Part shown: positions 31,175-41,655 of the stretch, in pieces
Position numbering within the stretch: the stretch's first letter is position 1
How the letters are laid out: every line of letters starts with the position of its first letter
Assembly: GCA_963995525.1 (NCBI GenBank)
Contig: OZ023217.1
Span: 19,436,770 to 19,500,769 of the forward strand
Source: Escarpia spicata
Lineage: Eukaryota; Annelida; Polychaeta; Sabellida; Siboglinidae
Reading direction: 5' to 3'
DNA length: 64,000 nucleotides
Made by a program: the position numbers and the translations under genes
Notes under the pieces: generated by a model
What the model saw: only the letters and a program-made list of their open reading frames with translations
What the model was told of the DNA's origin: nothing
Databases searched by the model: none

Positions 31175-34100
31175 TTGCCACCACGTATAAAGCCAGATCA
31201 TGATGACGAGATACTCGAAGGGCGTGGGTTGGAGGAGCAGATAAGTATTCTTCAGAACAAGTTAGCCGAGGTTCAGGAATTACAAGAGAAAATTAAAGGA
31301 ACGGTACAATTAGAGTTGGCAATGGAGATAGCCAATATAGAGGACCAGATCGTCGTGCTCACGGAGCCTCATGAGGATCCCCCTAACGGTGCTACTGGAG
31401 ATCTACGTCGCAGCAACTCGAATATCCCAGCCAACCAAGAAAGTGGCCGAAATGCAAGAGAGGGAGAGAGAAAAGACAGAGACACGGCTGACGAAATCTT
31501 CCTGCAAAGGTATGATGCCTGGAAGGTTGAGACAAAGGCCAGCAGAAAGCTGATGAAAAGTTTCTGCACAGTGACCTCTCTCCATATCCTCGTCTCTTCG
31601 GTGAAGAAACATCGAGAGGACGTCGTTCCGGCATACGAGAATCTCCATAGGGCCTGTTCTCCAGAACAAGAGATGTGACGTCAGGTCGACAGCTGTGATG
31701 CCGTATCCAAAGTGTTGATAAACCATGCAGAGAGCAGAATCACTGGCGATGAAGAAGACGATGCGACGGTCGAACGACTACAACGCCAACGGAATGAAGC
31801 TGGTTCGATCTTCAATTCAACGGCGTTCAGTAAGAAGAAGTAATCGTTCAAGCGACTCGCAGAACTCCACTGCATAACGGCCGCAAGCTGCCCCCGAAAT
31901 CGCCGTCAAAGAAGTCACGTTGAATGCGCTTCGTGTTAGAGCAGAAAGAAGCAAAGTTAGAAGTGTAAAGACGGAAACGAGATATGGAAATGGAGCAGAA
32001 AGGTCGTGATATCGCTCGCTTAGAAAGGGAAGAGGATGTAGAAGTGGTTCGTGCCAAGTTCATGGTCTATGAGACTGAGAGCCAAGGCAGAGAAGAAAGA
32101 CATCTTGGCAGCAATGTAAATCATACCCACGATAAATTAGGCACATCTCACGTCTCACCACCCACCACTCCTCAACAAAACGACGGCACAGCGGCGCTGG
32201 TGAAGGCTTTTGCAGAGTCGTTAAATCAACCGCCTTCCAGCTCCGATACCATCATTCAATGGCGATCTCCTTCGCTACACCGATTGGAAGGCTTCGTTCA
32301 TTGCCGTCATCGACTGCAGGTGTTCTTCACCAACTGCGAAGACGCTTTATCTCAGACGATACGTTGGTGGAAAAATAAGGAAGCTTCTTGAGAGCTACTT
32401 CCTTCAGAACACTGCTGCAGCATATGACGAAACCTTGGCTCGACGATAGCAAAGGATTTCAAGAGTTAGCCGACTTCCTGGAGAGTTGTCGGGCAGCTAT
32501 GCATCATGTGCAATCACTAGTTACTCACTGTTCACTAAGTTTGTCGACTTAGTCACCGAGGAGGCAATTCCATTTCGTCCTTGCACGCCCTGAGAGGGCT
32601 TAACAGCACCCCTTCCGTTAACTTCACACCTACTGCTACTTCATATACAGCCATATGAAAACAGAAAATTCATAAAGGAGAAACGTATTCAAGGAAACGT
32701 CGCAAGATGAGAGAGAGAGGATGCCTATCAGACAGAAGTAAAATCTGCTATTTCGCTCAGCGTTACAAGAGGTGGATGACGAACACATCCTCGCAAGCCA
32801 GGGCTGTTTGCCATGCAAAACTAGCCCTGAAGTGCAGAAGTTAGCTGAGTCAAATTAGTAATTGACTTCGCCAGTCGCGACTGCATCACCCGTGAGAACA
32901 GCACAAATACCCGCCCCAATTTGAAGACGGAATCCCAATATATAATGACCCGTTCGCCCATTAGCACGAGCAGTTGAGCGTTATTGTGTATTCGAATGAC
33001 TGCTTCTACTTCCTAAACATTCCATGTAACACACGCCCTGGTTGGTTGAAAGTAAGTTTTATTATGATCACCTGACCTGCCGAGATCCACTGATCTAGTG
33101 AGCGATTTCATAGGCTGAGCTTAAATTCAGAGTTTCGCAAAGCGATCAGCCAGGGGTACTGCTGGCTGGCACTGACGTAATCAGCAGCAGCGACCCCTGG
33201 CGCGCGAGGATGGACGAACACATCAACGGTCGTTCCTGTGTAGGTTTCGACACTTATTAACCCAGCTCGTTTAAGCTCTTTTCGACACACAGAGCGACAC
33301 AACATTCATCAGCCAGGAGACCAGTGATTCACTCAAAGTGGACATGGAATCAGTGAGACTCAAGCTAATAACGATGACCACCCGGAACTCGATTATCCAA
33401 CTGTAAACGAATAACAGGGATGTGTGAGAGAGGTTTCAGCTCTACAACGAGAATCCACTTGCCCCCCGCCTACACGAGGGAGTTCATTCCTTTAGGCAGA
33501 TATCACAACCCCACCGATGAGACTGCAAGAAGATGGAGTCATCTAACTAGTATCGCGGCCGAACTACCCCCACTCAATAAATCGGTCTGCTCATCGGCTA
33601 CGATTGTACATGAGCACGTAGTCGTCGTTGTTATCGTCACGACAGGTCATCACGGGTAAAGATAACAAAACTTATGACCAAAGGACAGACCTGGGTTGGA
33701 ACATCGTCGGATGTGCTACTCCTCGATTAGACCTATGAGACGTTACTGGATTCAGTCATCGCATCACAGTGAAGGAATTGCCAGCAGTAACGCCTTCAGG
33801 TGTCATCCGAATGCTGCAGTTGGACTTCGCCGACACCAGACAGGACGAGAAATGTACGCCCCATGACGACCTATTATTCCTACACAAGCTAGAGGAAGAA
33901 ATATGGCAGAAGCCAAATGGTAATTACGAGATGCCTCTTCCCTTCAAAGAGCGTCCTCAGCTTACTAACAACAAGAAGCTCGCCACGATTCGTTTGGAAC
34001 ACCTGAAGAAGAAGTTCAACAAAGATGAGGAATATCGCGAACGCTATACCAAGTTCATGGAGGAAGTCATCAAGAATGGAGACGCTGAAAGAGTAACGAA

Positions 34101-34625
34101 CAGATCTACATATGGAACCACGTGGTATATCGCTCATCACAGCGTCTATCATCCAAAGAAACCTGACAAGACCCGTGTGGTTTTAGACTGCTTGGCCAGA
34201 TACAAGGGACCTTCACTAAACGAACACCTCCTTACTGGACCTGATTTCATCAACGGTTTGGCGGATGTGTTATGCAGATTCCGGAAACACCCGATCGCGA
34301 TCATGTGCGATATCGAAACGATGTTGCACCACTTTCGCATCAAGGAAGGAGATCGTGATTACCTCAAGTTCTTATGATGGGAGAATGGCAACACGAAGCA
34401 GGATCCTTTGGAATTCAGGATGAAGGTTCACTTGTTTGGAGTAGCATCATCGCCTGGTTGCGCCAACTATGGACTTAAGCATCTCGCCAAGCAACATGAA
34501 GGAACACTTCCTTTAGCTTCCAAGTTCATTAGACGTAATTTTTAAGTCAATGATGGAGTCGTCAGTGTAGAAGACAGCACCTCGGCCATCGCTCTCGTGA
34601 AGGAAGATAGGGAACAATGCTCAAG
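31175..34625 (+). mobile_element. BEL/Pao LTR retrotransposon, plus strand, degenerate and truncated
   Basis: Gag begins MPPRIKPDHDDEILEGRGLE with a coiled coil (31175-31678). Gag core is near 32255-32440 (FNGDLLRYTDWKASF split over frames, then RRYVGGKIRKLLESYFLQNT). The protease-to-RT link is at 33420-33740 (PPAYTREFIPL, DETARRWSHLTSIAAELPPL, QRTDLGWNIVG). RT is at 33769-34620 (NGDAERV, WYIAHHSVYHPKKPDKTRVV, GPSLNEHLLTGPDFINGLAD, then VHLFGVASSPGCANYGLKH and FIRRNF). The catalytic YVDD position reads stop-VND. RNase H and integrase are missing because a dispersed repeat begins at about 34626. Confidence 0.88.
33769..34377 (+). pseudogene. pol: BEL/Pao reverse transcriptase fragment (longest open piece)
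   Basis: A 202-residue open stretch covers the Pao-type linker (FADTRQDEKC, LEEEIWQKPNGNYEMPLPFK) and the first part of the RT: TRVVLDCLARYKGPSLNEHL, then IAIMCDIETMLHHFRIKEGD at the site of the first catalytic Asp (CDIE). It ends in a TGA at 34375-34377, after which the same frame resumes. Confidence 0.85.
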
Positions 34626-34862
34626 AGTATCGAAGAGAGGCTGGCAGGCGGCTGTCGTGTGCCGATGGGTGTCGCTTCCCAGCCGCTCAGAACCGCCCTC
34701 GGGCCGAGGGTGGCGTGCTGGCTGGGATATTATGTTTATTTTTTATACATTTGCACTGTGTGTATATATTTGAATAATGTACGTGTTGTAGGTAAGTAGG
34801 TTTATTTCGGAATTGTATAATACAGAAGATAAATGAAATACAAAGCGTATATACAAACTTTA
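34626..34862 (+). repeat. Dispersed repeat R, copy 1 (GCCCTCGGGCCGAGGG family)
   Basis: It shares CTGGCAGGCGGCTG, CGCTCAGAACCGCCCTCGGG, GGTGGCGTGCTGGCTGGGAT and AAGCGTATATACAAACTTTA with the minus strand of 42364-42635. Both copies end at the same ACAAACTTTA but start at different points. That pattern (fixed 3' end, variable 5' truncation) suggests a LINE or SINE 3' end. It truncates the BEL/Pao element. It contains the short palindrome CCCTCGG-G-CCGAGGG. Confidence 0.85.
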
Positions 34863-35350
34863 ATTAGAGTTCAACCTATAGTAGGCCTTTTCCTAATTAA
34901 TTACACCCGATTTATGTAATTAATAACAGTAAATAGGTCAATTATTAAATATAAGTCAATCAATAAGGTAATTAAATAACTAATTTCATATGTGCTATAA
35001 CAATATAATATATTAATAATCGTAGATTCAACTTCTAGTTAATTACAATCAAATAATGCAACTAATCACAGTAATTGGGTCAAACATGCAGTGAAGGTCA
35101 ATTAATTGTCATTAAAATTACTGATTTCATAATGTGCTATAACAATAATATTGTAATAATAATATTATATATATTAATAGTCTTCAATCCTCCAATAATT
35201 TAGTAGGCACTTCCTAATTAATTACATTCAAATCATGCAAATAATCACAGTAATTAGGTCAAATATGCAATGAAGGTCAGTTAATTAGGTCAAGATCAAA
35301 TCATATCAATATGATTTTTTGGGTCACATAACTTTTTATTTCACATCAAT
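34863..35350. repeat. AT-rich degenerate tandem repeat, three copies of ~170 bp
   Basis: The blocks TAATTACA..CAAAT.ATG, TAATCACAGTAATT.GGTCAAA and GTGCTATAACAAT recur around 34890, 35040 and 35215, with indels. Function unknown; it may be part of a larger non-coding element. Confidence 0.65.
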
Positions 35351-36157
35351 ATCTTCAATATATACAATGTTATGGCCGTTTTCCTATATAATCAAATGCA
35401 GCACATCAAGCTTCTGGGGAGGCCAATTTGGGCACAAGAAATGGACTGAAATTCAGTAGTAGACAATACCAAAAAGTTTTGTTTTTCTGAGAACAAAAAG
35501 TGGAATTACGTCGGAAATAATGAAGATATCACAAACATTCAAAAAGTGTAATAAACTTCATAAAAAAATCTATGGTGGTGGAATCATTTAATTAAAAAAA
35601 TACATACTTGAATTTTTACCTGATATAAACTAATAAATAAAGGCTAACAGTAACACTGTCACTGCTCATTATGAATTTATGTTTATGTGGGATGGTCATT
35701 GACACAGTCACAGAAAACTGCATCCAGTATGTTCTCTGTGTATTCATAATGTCATTCTATATTTACATGGTAACGTTAATCAAACACTAATAAGAAATAT
35801 TGCAGACGGACACTTGCACCCCTACTTACCAATTTCAAACTGTTCAGCGCGATTCGACAAGTGCCTCCGGCGTCCTCCACGTATCGTTACCCAGGCAACA
35901 ATGGTATCCGCCAGGTGGCGTAACCAACATGTATAATTCAGAAGAGATGCTAAGCCTAACACTAGTTGGCGTCACTCATTGTTATCGTTTTATTTTCCTA
36001 TTCGAAACATTTTAAGATAAAGTGTCCGATAGATGGTATACTGTCCAACAATAAGTACATTTACCCTACCATATTATACTGGTATGCACCGGTTGTCTGA
36101 CTTGAGTTAACATAGCCATTCAAAACATTCAGATTGTAGTACTTGGCACAAGGCCTG
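35351..36157. other. Non-coding flank with one weak exon candidate
   Basis: Mostly AT-rich with no gene. At 35806-36015 a possible acceptor (TATTGCAG) leads into an open frame (TDTCTPTYQFQTVQRDSTSA) that ends in TAA. The peptide matches nothing I know. This is the insertion flank of the young Gypsy element, whose target appears to have read AAGGCCTGCTTAATTT. Confidence 0.35.
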
Positions 36158-36368
36158 CGCCATTAGGTGATCAAATGCACACTTCGAGTCACACAAACAA
36201 ACACTAGTACGTATGCGTAACTAGAACAGTGTTTTAATAAGAGAACACAAAACTGCAACTCACAACAGGAAGTATCCAAACATGCGAGGCCGTGACCCGG
36301 AAACTAGGGGTCACGACAATATTACCATTGAACTACAATCATGGAATAGTAACTAATAGCCATTGGCG
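36158..36368 (-). repeat. 3' LTR of the young Gypsy element
   Basis: 211 bp, starting CGCCATTAGGTGATC and ending AGCCATTGGCG on the plus strand. It matches 41445-41655 with no difference that I can find. It contains CACACTTCGAGTCACACAAA and the ACTAGGGGTCACGACA block. Short LTRs like this should hold the promoter and poly(A) signal; AATAAGAG is seen on the plus strand and its complement on the coding strand. Confidence 0.95.
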
Positions 36369-36384
36369 TGACTTCTTTCTTCTC
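36369..36384 (-). promoter_or_regulatory. Polypurine tract
   Basis: On the coding (minus) strand GAGAAGAAAGAAGTCA lies directly before the 3' LTR. A purine-only run of 13 ending three bases before the LTR fits the primer for plus-strand DNA synthesis. Confidence 0.8.
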
Positions 36385-36452
36385 ATAATTATGTATGCTA
36401 CTATGAGATAGCTATCATATAGACATACAATAATGATTATAGAGATAAAGGT

Positions 36453-39400
36453 TCATGAGATGAAGTCTTTCAGATACTCAGGAGGCTTCCGAGTTCTTGT
36501 AGAGCGTCTCGGAGGTTCCTCGGGCGGACAGCTATGTTGATCTGGCTCGTATGACATTGTCGATTCGTTGTTGACTGTCGCCGTTTCTTGTCGATGAGAC
36601 TCGGCTGTTGATGGTTCTACGGGCTGAGCTGCTGTGACTGGAGGGTACGAGAGTTGAACTGGTACGTCTGGAGGTTTCTCTGGAGGAGCTGGGTCATCTG
36701 CGGGTGTTAGTTCGTCATACTGGTACGACACTGGAAGATCGTGGGTAGCTTCAGCTGCCACCTTGTAGCACTCTGTTCGCTTCACTCTGTATGACGTGGC
36801 ACGCAACTGGTTACCGGCGAACTTGCTGATGTTGATCCATTCTCCTTCTGTGCTCACTACGAGATACCGACACCTGGAGCGTAGTTTACTCTTGTCTGAG
36901 TACAAGTACACGATGTCGCCAATGTCGATATGTTGGGGTCTGGGTACTGAACCGCGAGGAGACTTCGATATTTGACTATGTTCGTGGTTAGCGTTGCGCG
37001 AGGCATGCTGTTGTTGAATGATGCTATAGTCGTTCAGCGGTAATTGTTCGTTGGTGAATTGGTCACGCTGGGTCCACAGCTCACGAGCTGACATTCCTCT
37101 GTTTCGTACTCGGGCGTTGAGGCTGGCAGTAGCGACAGACAGTAGCACCTGCGTGATGGCGCCGCCTGTTGGTTGTTGGTGTAAAATTTCACCCTCGAGT
37201 TCCCGAATGGCTTTTTCGGCCACAGGGTTTTTGTTGATGTTTTTGACCCGTCCTAGTTCGATGGTGAGTCGATACTTGTTCAACAGTGCGTCGTTGACGA
37301 GAGCTGCGAATCCAGGAGCTGGGTCTGTGCGTATTACGGCAGGAGGTCCATCAAGCGGTCGGAGGCCGATGCAGAGTTGAATGATGGAGTCCCGTAACGT
37401 GTCGCGTCGTTCGTCGTTGACGAAGCATGTTACCGTGTATGATGTTACACACTCGCGTAGCACCAAGATCAGTTGTCTTTCTCGTTTGATGATGTCGGCT
37501 GCATATGAGATACCCACTACTTCTGGGGGATCGTTGGTAGATTGCGCGATAGTTAGGTTTGGGGTGTTCCGTAACGACGTACAGTGATGACAGCTGCGCG
37601 AGGTGGACTCGACAGACTTGTCGAGGTCGAGAGCGAATACATAGCGATGCATGACTTGCTTTAGCTGGTACGAAGACGGGTGATCCAGTTGGATGTGCAG
37701 GGCCGTTACTAGTCCGTCTAGGACTTTTCGCGGTACGATGATGCACTCTCGTGTAGGACTCAGTGGGTCGTTACGTTGTACGACCAGTAGACCGTCACGA
37801 GCGATTGATGCGACGTTAAGGTATCTTTTGACGTCTTTCGCGTTTGTCACCTTTTTGGATGGTCGTGTTCCTTGTGTAAGGTGTGAATGAGTCCTTCGCA
37901 AGTCTTGGCAGTCTGCTTGAATGCCGAGCCATGCTGAACGATTGGTGAACGGAAGTCGAGCTTTCCCAGATGTTATGTCGTCTGTTGTAACGCGTTGCAT
38001 CACGACTGACTCTTCAGTCTGTCGTATATAGGAGCACACTTGGCACTGTTGTTCCCGGCATGTGGGTGCGTTGCGACTCGCGAAGTCTGATGGAACATTA
38101 GCTGAACCGGCGAGATGGCGAATAGTTGCCTGGTACCGACTGACGACTGATAGGAATGTCGATACGCGCGGGCTGACGGAGAATTCACCGCGACAAAGCT
38201 TCTCGTGGGCTTGTACGCAAGGCTTGCTGTCTGTGAGTATCGCTGTGTTGTGTGCTGACTGTACGATATACGGGCTGAAATGTCTGATAGCGGCTGCGAT
38301 GGATAGTGCTTCTACTTCGCATGGCAACCAGGAGATCTGTCGTCCGCGGAGTTTTGCGCTGAAGAATCCGGCCAGCATCAATTTGCCATTGCGCATCACG
38401 TACAAGGTGGCTCCTAGACCGCACTGTTTGACAGCGCCGTCCGTCACTAGCCATAGTTCGTCACTTGGCCGAGGTAATGTGATAGCCTTGTTAGTCTGAA
38501 GACTGGTTTGTGCGTGTTTGAAGGCTTCTCTTAATGCATCGGTCCATGTGACGCGATCACTTGACTGTTTGCCACCCGTTACTTCGTCGAACGGGGCGAG
38601 CAAGGCGGAGCATCCTGGTATGACGCGTGCTAGCATTTTGTAGGCTCCGACGAATGCTCGCATCGCTTTGACTGTGAGTGGAGCGTCGCAGCTGGCTAGG
38701 GTGGCGATGCGATGTTGGCTTGCATGGATGGAGCCGAGGTTCCACATCCAGCCAAGTACCGTGGTCGTAGTAGGGCACATCGTTGTTTTGGCAGCGGACA
38801 GGCGCAACCCGCTGTTGGCGAAGCTTTGGAGCAATCGCCTTACGTTCTGTTGGCGTTCGGTGATAGTGTTTCCTCCACAATATATGTCGTCTGCCAGTTT
38901 GGCGACGACACCTTCTTCGAGTAGATCTCCCAGTACGCGGCACAACAGCTCTTCGAGTGCGGTTTCGGACCCGGGCATGCCCATCGCTGAGCGAGCGTAT
39001 ACGCGTACACCGCGGAACGGAGTGACTACTCCGCAGTACTTCATTGATTCACGCGATAGAGGGATTTGGTAGAACGCATTTGACATATCGGTAGTCGCTA
39101 TGTACCTCCATTGTGCGATTTTTCGTAGGGTGTTGTCGACATCAGGCATCAATGAAGGCTGCGGCTTGCTATAGCGGCCTACGTCAGTGAAGGCAGTGAC
39201 GAGTCGGTGTCCTCCGCTTTGCTTCTTTATCAGGAATGACGGGTTGAGGTACTCGACGTTGACCGGTACATCCTCAGGCCGGACGAACACGCCCATCGTC
39301 TCGAGTTCATCGAACTTGTTTTGGAGTTCTATGAGCTGGTTTCGTGCGTATTGGGGTAGGCGTCCTTTACGTTGGGGCGGTTGTACTGGGCCCATGTTGA

Positions 39401-41105
39401 CAACAGCTTTGAATGGTCCCACGTGACCATTGTATCCACTGTAGCTTGGGTCGAATACGTCGTCATACTCTTCCACGATCGATCGGAATGCCGCTCGTTC
39501 GTCGGGGGAGAGCGCGTGATCAGGATCGATGGTGACCGCTGTTGAGTGTTTGATGGCAGTAGCATTCGAGCTGCGTGTGCGTATGCTTACGGCTACGCTG
39601 GTGCATTGACTGTCTGGTATGGATGTTGCCTTGTCGGGTACGAACACTTCTCTGATTTGGCAAAAGTGTTCGTTTCTTTTCAGTGTGCGAGTGGAGTTCG
39701 TGAGATTTGGTATGCGCAATACACCTTCTACGCTGGTGATTAGTGAAGGTTGTGGCCACACATCGTTCTCGTGTACTCCTTTGTTGCCGGTGGTATCGTG
39801 ACGTGGTTCCAGAGCGAATGTGGCGTCTGCGATATACGCGTCTGAAGGCAGGTCGACTTCCACGAAGTCGCCTGGCCACACAGTGATGTTGGTTGGTGGT
39901 GCTCGCAGTATGTGGGCACGGCGGACTGCATGCCTGTTGAGGGCCCTCTGTGTTGTACCATATGTGTACGTGGTGCCATCTGCGAGGGTGATGGTTCGTT
40001 TGGCGGGAGGAATGGTAATGTCGTTGACTTCCATAAATGGTGTCCCGGCCAGCATCTCGACATCCAGATTCTGTACCACTAGTCCACAGAACTGGAATGA
40101 TTTATTTTTGCGAGCGAGTGATATGGTAATTTCGCCAACTATGGTTAGAGGCGATGATCCGTCAGCTTGGTGAGCCGATTGGGAAGAGTTCTTGATAGTA
40201 CACCCCAATCTCACTACCGTGTCATGACGGATCATATTGCCCGTTGCACCGCTATCGATCGTCACTCGAACGGCGTGATGGTCGTGGAACGCGTCGAGGT
40301 AAGGCGATTGTCGTACATCGATACGTTGCACGGTAGTGGTGTTTACGGGGCGTTCGTCATAAACTTCGTAGGTATCGTCGTCGCCTTCATCGACTCCGTC
40401 GATGATATCACTGACTTGTCGTACCTTAGCCATGTAGCGGCGATCTTGTTCCGGAAGGTACGAGCACTCGCTGAGGAAGTGGTGTACATCACTGCGGCCT
40501 ACTTGTTTGCAAAGAGGGCAAGTCTTCACGCTCGTGGGACGCCTAGGGTTGTTAGATGGTGCCGGTTGTCGTCTTGAGAACGCTGGTCTTTGTCCGCGTA
40601 GGTTAGGCCTAGTCTCGGTGCGCATAACCTTTGCGGTGTCAGCAGACGCAATCTCGTCTAGTAGTGATTCGAGTGCCTGTGATATTTCTGGCTTGATCGA
40701 TGCTAGTGTTCTTGACCTCAGCTCTGTGCCATATCGTTGCTTTATGAGCTTAGGCAGTGCGGGGTTGATAAGTCGTAACCAGGTCAGTACTACCATGTTC
40801 TCTAGGGAAGGAGACATTTCTTCGTCAACGTGTATGACGTCACCGTGGTGCAGAATGACACTTCCCTCTTGTAGCATGTTGTCTTCAACGAAGGCCACTA
40901 GGCGCTGATACAAGTCTTCGGGGCGTTCGTCAGCTTGTACGTGGATATCAGCAAAGTCCAGGAAATGGGCCCCTGTAGACTGGAACCCATAGTGCAGTCG
41001 GATAGTTTGCCAGATACCGGATAAACTGGTTGAGTTTTTGGCGATCGTGTTGCGCGATATGACTGGGCAATAGTTCGCTATTTGGCCTAACATTAGATCG
41101 AGCAT
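36453..41105 (-). CDS. gag-pol: Gypsy Gag-Pol polyprotein (1,550 codons open)
   Basis: Domains by residue: capsid 1-190; zinc knuckle CPLCKQVGRSDVHHFLSEC (~195-214, unusual spacing); aspartic protease IDSGATGN (~283-290); reverse transcriptase ~600-790 with first Asp in TTDMSNAFY (~674) and the catalytic pair in KLADDIY (739-740); RNase H ~885-1010 with TDGAVKQCG (Asp ~889), Glu in CEVEAL and Asp in ILTDSKP; integrase ~1120-1320 with an HHCC zinc site (His1137, His1142, Cys1172, Cys1175) and catalytic Asp1204, Asp1261, Glu1297 (a D-x35-E spacing); C-terminal basic/Ser-rich tail ending RRSTRTRKPPEYLKDF. All catalytic residues are present. The true start is probably the ATG at 41306-41308 in a neighbouring frame (see the frameshift entry), because the frame itself runs open upstream of this ATG with good capsid sequence. 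No chromodomain is seen. Confidence 0.93.
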   Translation of the reverse strand: MLDLMLGQIANYCPVISRNTIAKNSTSLSGIWQTIRLHYGFQSTGAHFLDFADIHVQADERPEDLYQRLVAFVEDNMLQEGSVILHHGDVIHVDEEMSPSLENMVVLTWLRLINPALPKLIKQRYGTELRSRTLASIKPEISQALESLLDEIASADTAKVMRTETRPNLRGQRPAFSRRQPAPSNNPRRPTSVKTCPLCKQVGRSDVHHFLSECSYLPEQDRRYMAKVRQVSDIIDGVDEGDDDTYEVYDERPVNTTTVQRIDVRQSPYLDAFHDHHAVRVTIDSGATGNMIRHDTVVRLGCTIKNSSQSAHQADGSSPLTIVGEITISLARKNKSFQFCGLVVQNLDVEMLAGTPFMEVNDITIPPAKRTITLADGTTYTYGTTQRALNRHAVRRAHILRAPPTNITVWPGDFVEVDLPSDAYIADATFALEPRHDTTGNKGVHENDVWPQPSLITSVEGVLRIPNLTNSTRTLKRNEHFCQIREVFVPDKATSIPDSQCTSVAVSIRTRSSNATAIKHSTAVTIDPDHALSPDERAAFRSIVEEYDDVFDPSYSGYNGHVGPFKAVVNMGPVQPPQRKGRLPQYARNQLIELQNKFDELETMGVFVRPEDVPVNVEYLNPSFLIKKQSGGHRLVTAFTDVGRYSKPQPSLMPDVDNTLRKIAQWRYIATTDMSNAFYQIPLSRESMKYCGVVTPFRGVRVYARSAMGMPGSETALEELLCRVLGDLLEEGVVAKLADDIYCGGNTITERQQNVRRLLQSFANSGLRLSAAKTTMCPTTTTVLGWMWNLGSIHASQHRIATLASCDAPLTVKAMRAFVGAYKMLARVIPGCSALLAPFDEVTGGKQSSDRVTWTDALREAFKHAQTSLQTNKAITLPRPSDELWLVTDGAVKQCGLGATLYVMRNGKLMLAGFFSAKLRGRQISWLPCEVEALSIAAAIRHFSPYIVQSAHNTAILTDSKPCVQAHEKLCRGEFSVSPRVSTFLSVVSRYQATIRHLAGSANVPSDFASRNAPTCREQQCQVCSYIRQTEESVVMQRVTTDDITSGKARLPFTNRSAWLGIQADCQDLRRTHSHLTQGTRPSKKVTNAKDVKRYLNVASIARDGLLVVQRNDPLSPTRECIIVPRKVLDGLVTALHIQLDHPSSYQLKQVMHRYVFALDLDKSVESTSRSCHHCTSLRNTPNLTIAQSTNDPPEVVGISYAADIIKRERQLILVLRECVTSYTVTCFVNDERRDTLRDSIIQLCIGLRPLDGPPAVIRTDPAPGFAALVNDALLNKYRLTIELGRVKNINKNPVAEKAIRELEGEILHQQPTGGAITQVLLSVATASLNARVRNRGMSARELWTQRDQFTNEQLPLNDYSIIQQQHASRNANHEHSQISKSPRGSVPRPQHIDIGDIVYLYSDKSKLRSRCRYLVVSTEGEWINISKFAGNQLRATSYRVKRTECYKVAAEATHDLPVSYQYDELTPADDPAPPEKPPDVPVQLSYPPVTAAQPVEPSTAESHRQETATVNNESTMSYEPDQHSCPPEEPPRRSTRTRKPPEYLKDFIS

Positions 41106-41308
41106 GTAGGCTTGCTGAATGGCTGTATGACCATTATCGTCGGTGAAGCCGCGGTTTGGATGTGCTGCACATCGCTTCTCCCATTTAGCGTCAGTGGCGA
41201 TAAACTGGGCGAAGTTTGGGTCGAGTGAGAGGGTGTAGACGAGGTTCTGGCGCCAGTTCTCAAATGTGTTGACCGTTTCCGTTTTTGTGAGGCACCACTG
41301 TTAGCCAT
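41106..41308 (-). CDS. gag: N-terminus of Gag, separated by one-base frameshift
   Basis: ATG at 41306-41308 (MANSGASQ) opens a frame that leaves the main frame at a five-A run (T5 at 41282-41286 on the plus strand). One extra A would join it to the long frame, which is open back to this point and reads TVNTFENWRQNLVYTLSLD. A one-base deletion, a sequencing error in a homopolymer, or a programmed frameshift are all possible. I favour the first two because a slip at codon 9 would be unusual. Confidence 0.7.
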
Positions 41309-41428
41309 GTTGTTACCACACCTGCTAGTGATACAGAGCCGTTTCGGCTAGCTGTTTGCGCCGTGAGGTCGGCGGACTGTCAATGTGTATCTGCTTTTAT
41401 TGCGCCCGTTTTGGTGAGCGGGTTCGTT

Positions 41429-41444
41429 GTGAGCGCTGCCACCA
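41429..41444 (-). promoter_or_regulatory. Primer-binding site
   Basis: On the coding strand TGGTGGCAGCGCTCAC begins at the base immediately after the 5' LTR. TGGTGGCAGCG is a common Gypsy primer-binding start (TGG pairs with tRNA CCA). Confidence 0.85.
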
Positions 41445-41655
41445 CGCCATTAGGTGATCAAATGCACACTTCGAGTCACACAAACAAACACTAGTACGTA
41501 TGCGTAACTAGAACAGTGTTTTAATAAGAGAACACAAAACTGCAACTCACAACAGGAAGTATCCAAACATGCGAGGCCGTGACCCGGAAACTAGGGGTCA
41601 CGACAATATTACCATTGAACTACAATCATGGAATAGTAACTAATAGCCATTGGCG
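41445..41655 (-). repeat. 5' LTR of the young Gypsy element
   Basis: The second 211-bp copy, apparently identical to 36158-36368. It is followed on its outer side by CTGCTTAATTT; the outer side of the other LTR is AAGGCCTG, which gives CTG as the shared flank. Confidence 0.95.

Larger units (their letters stand above)
36158..41655 (-). mobile_element. Young, nearly intact Ty3/Gypsy LTR retrotransposon
   Basis: A 5,498-bp element lies between two 211-bp direct repeats that I read as identical over their full length, which implies recent insertion. It is on the minus strand, with a primer-binding site next to the right (5') LTR, a polypurine tract next to the left (3') LTR, and one continuous gag-pol frame of 1,550 codons. 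Flanks suggest a 3-bp target duplication (CTG). The LTR ends are CGCCA...TGGCG on both strands rather than TG...CA. The only damage seen is a probable one-base loss near the gag start. All other elements in the window are heavily mutated, so this is the youngest. Confidence 0.95.

Noticed and set aside
37051..40908. Plus-strand frames of 65-145 codons across the Gypsy pol region
   Set aside because: They are antisense shadows of the 1,550-codon minus-strand polyprotein.
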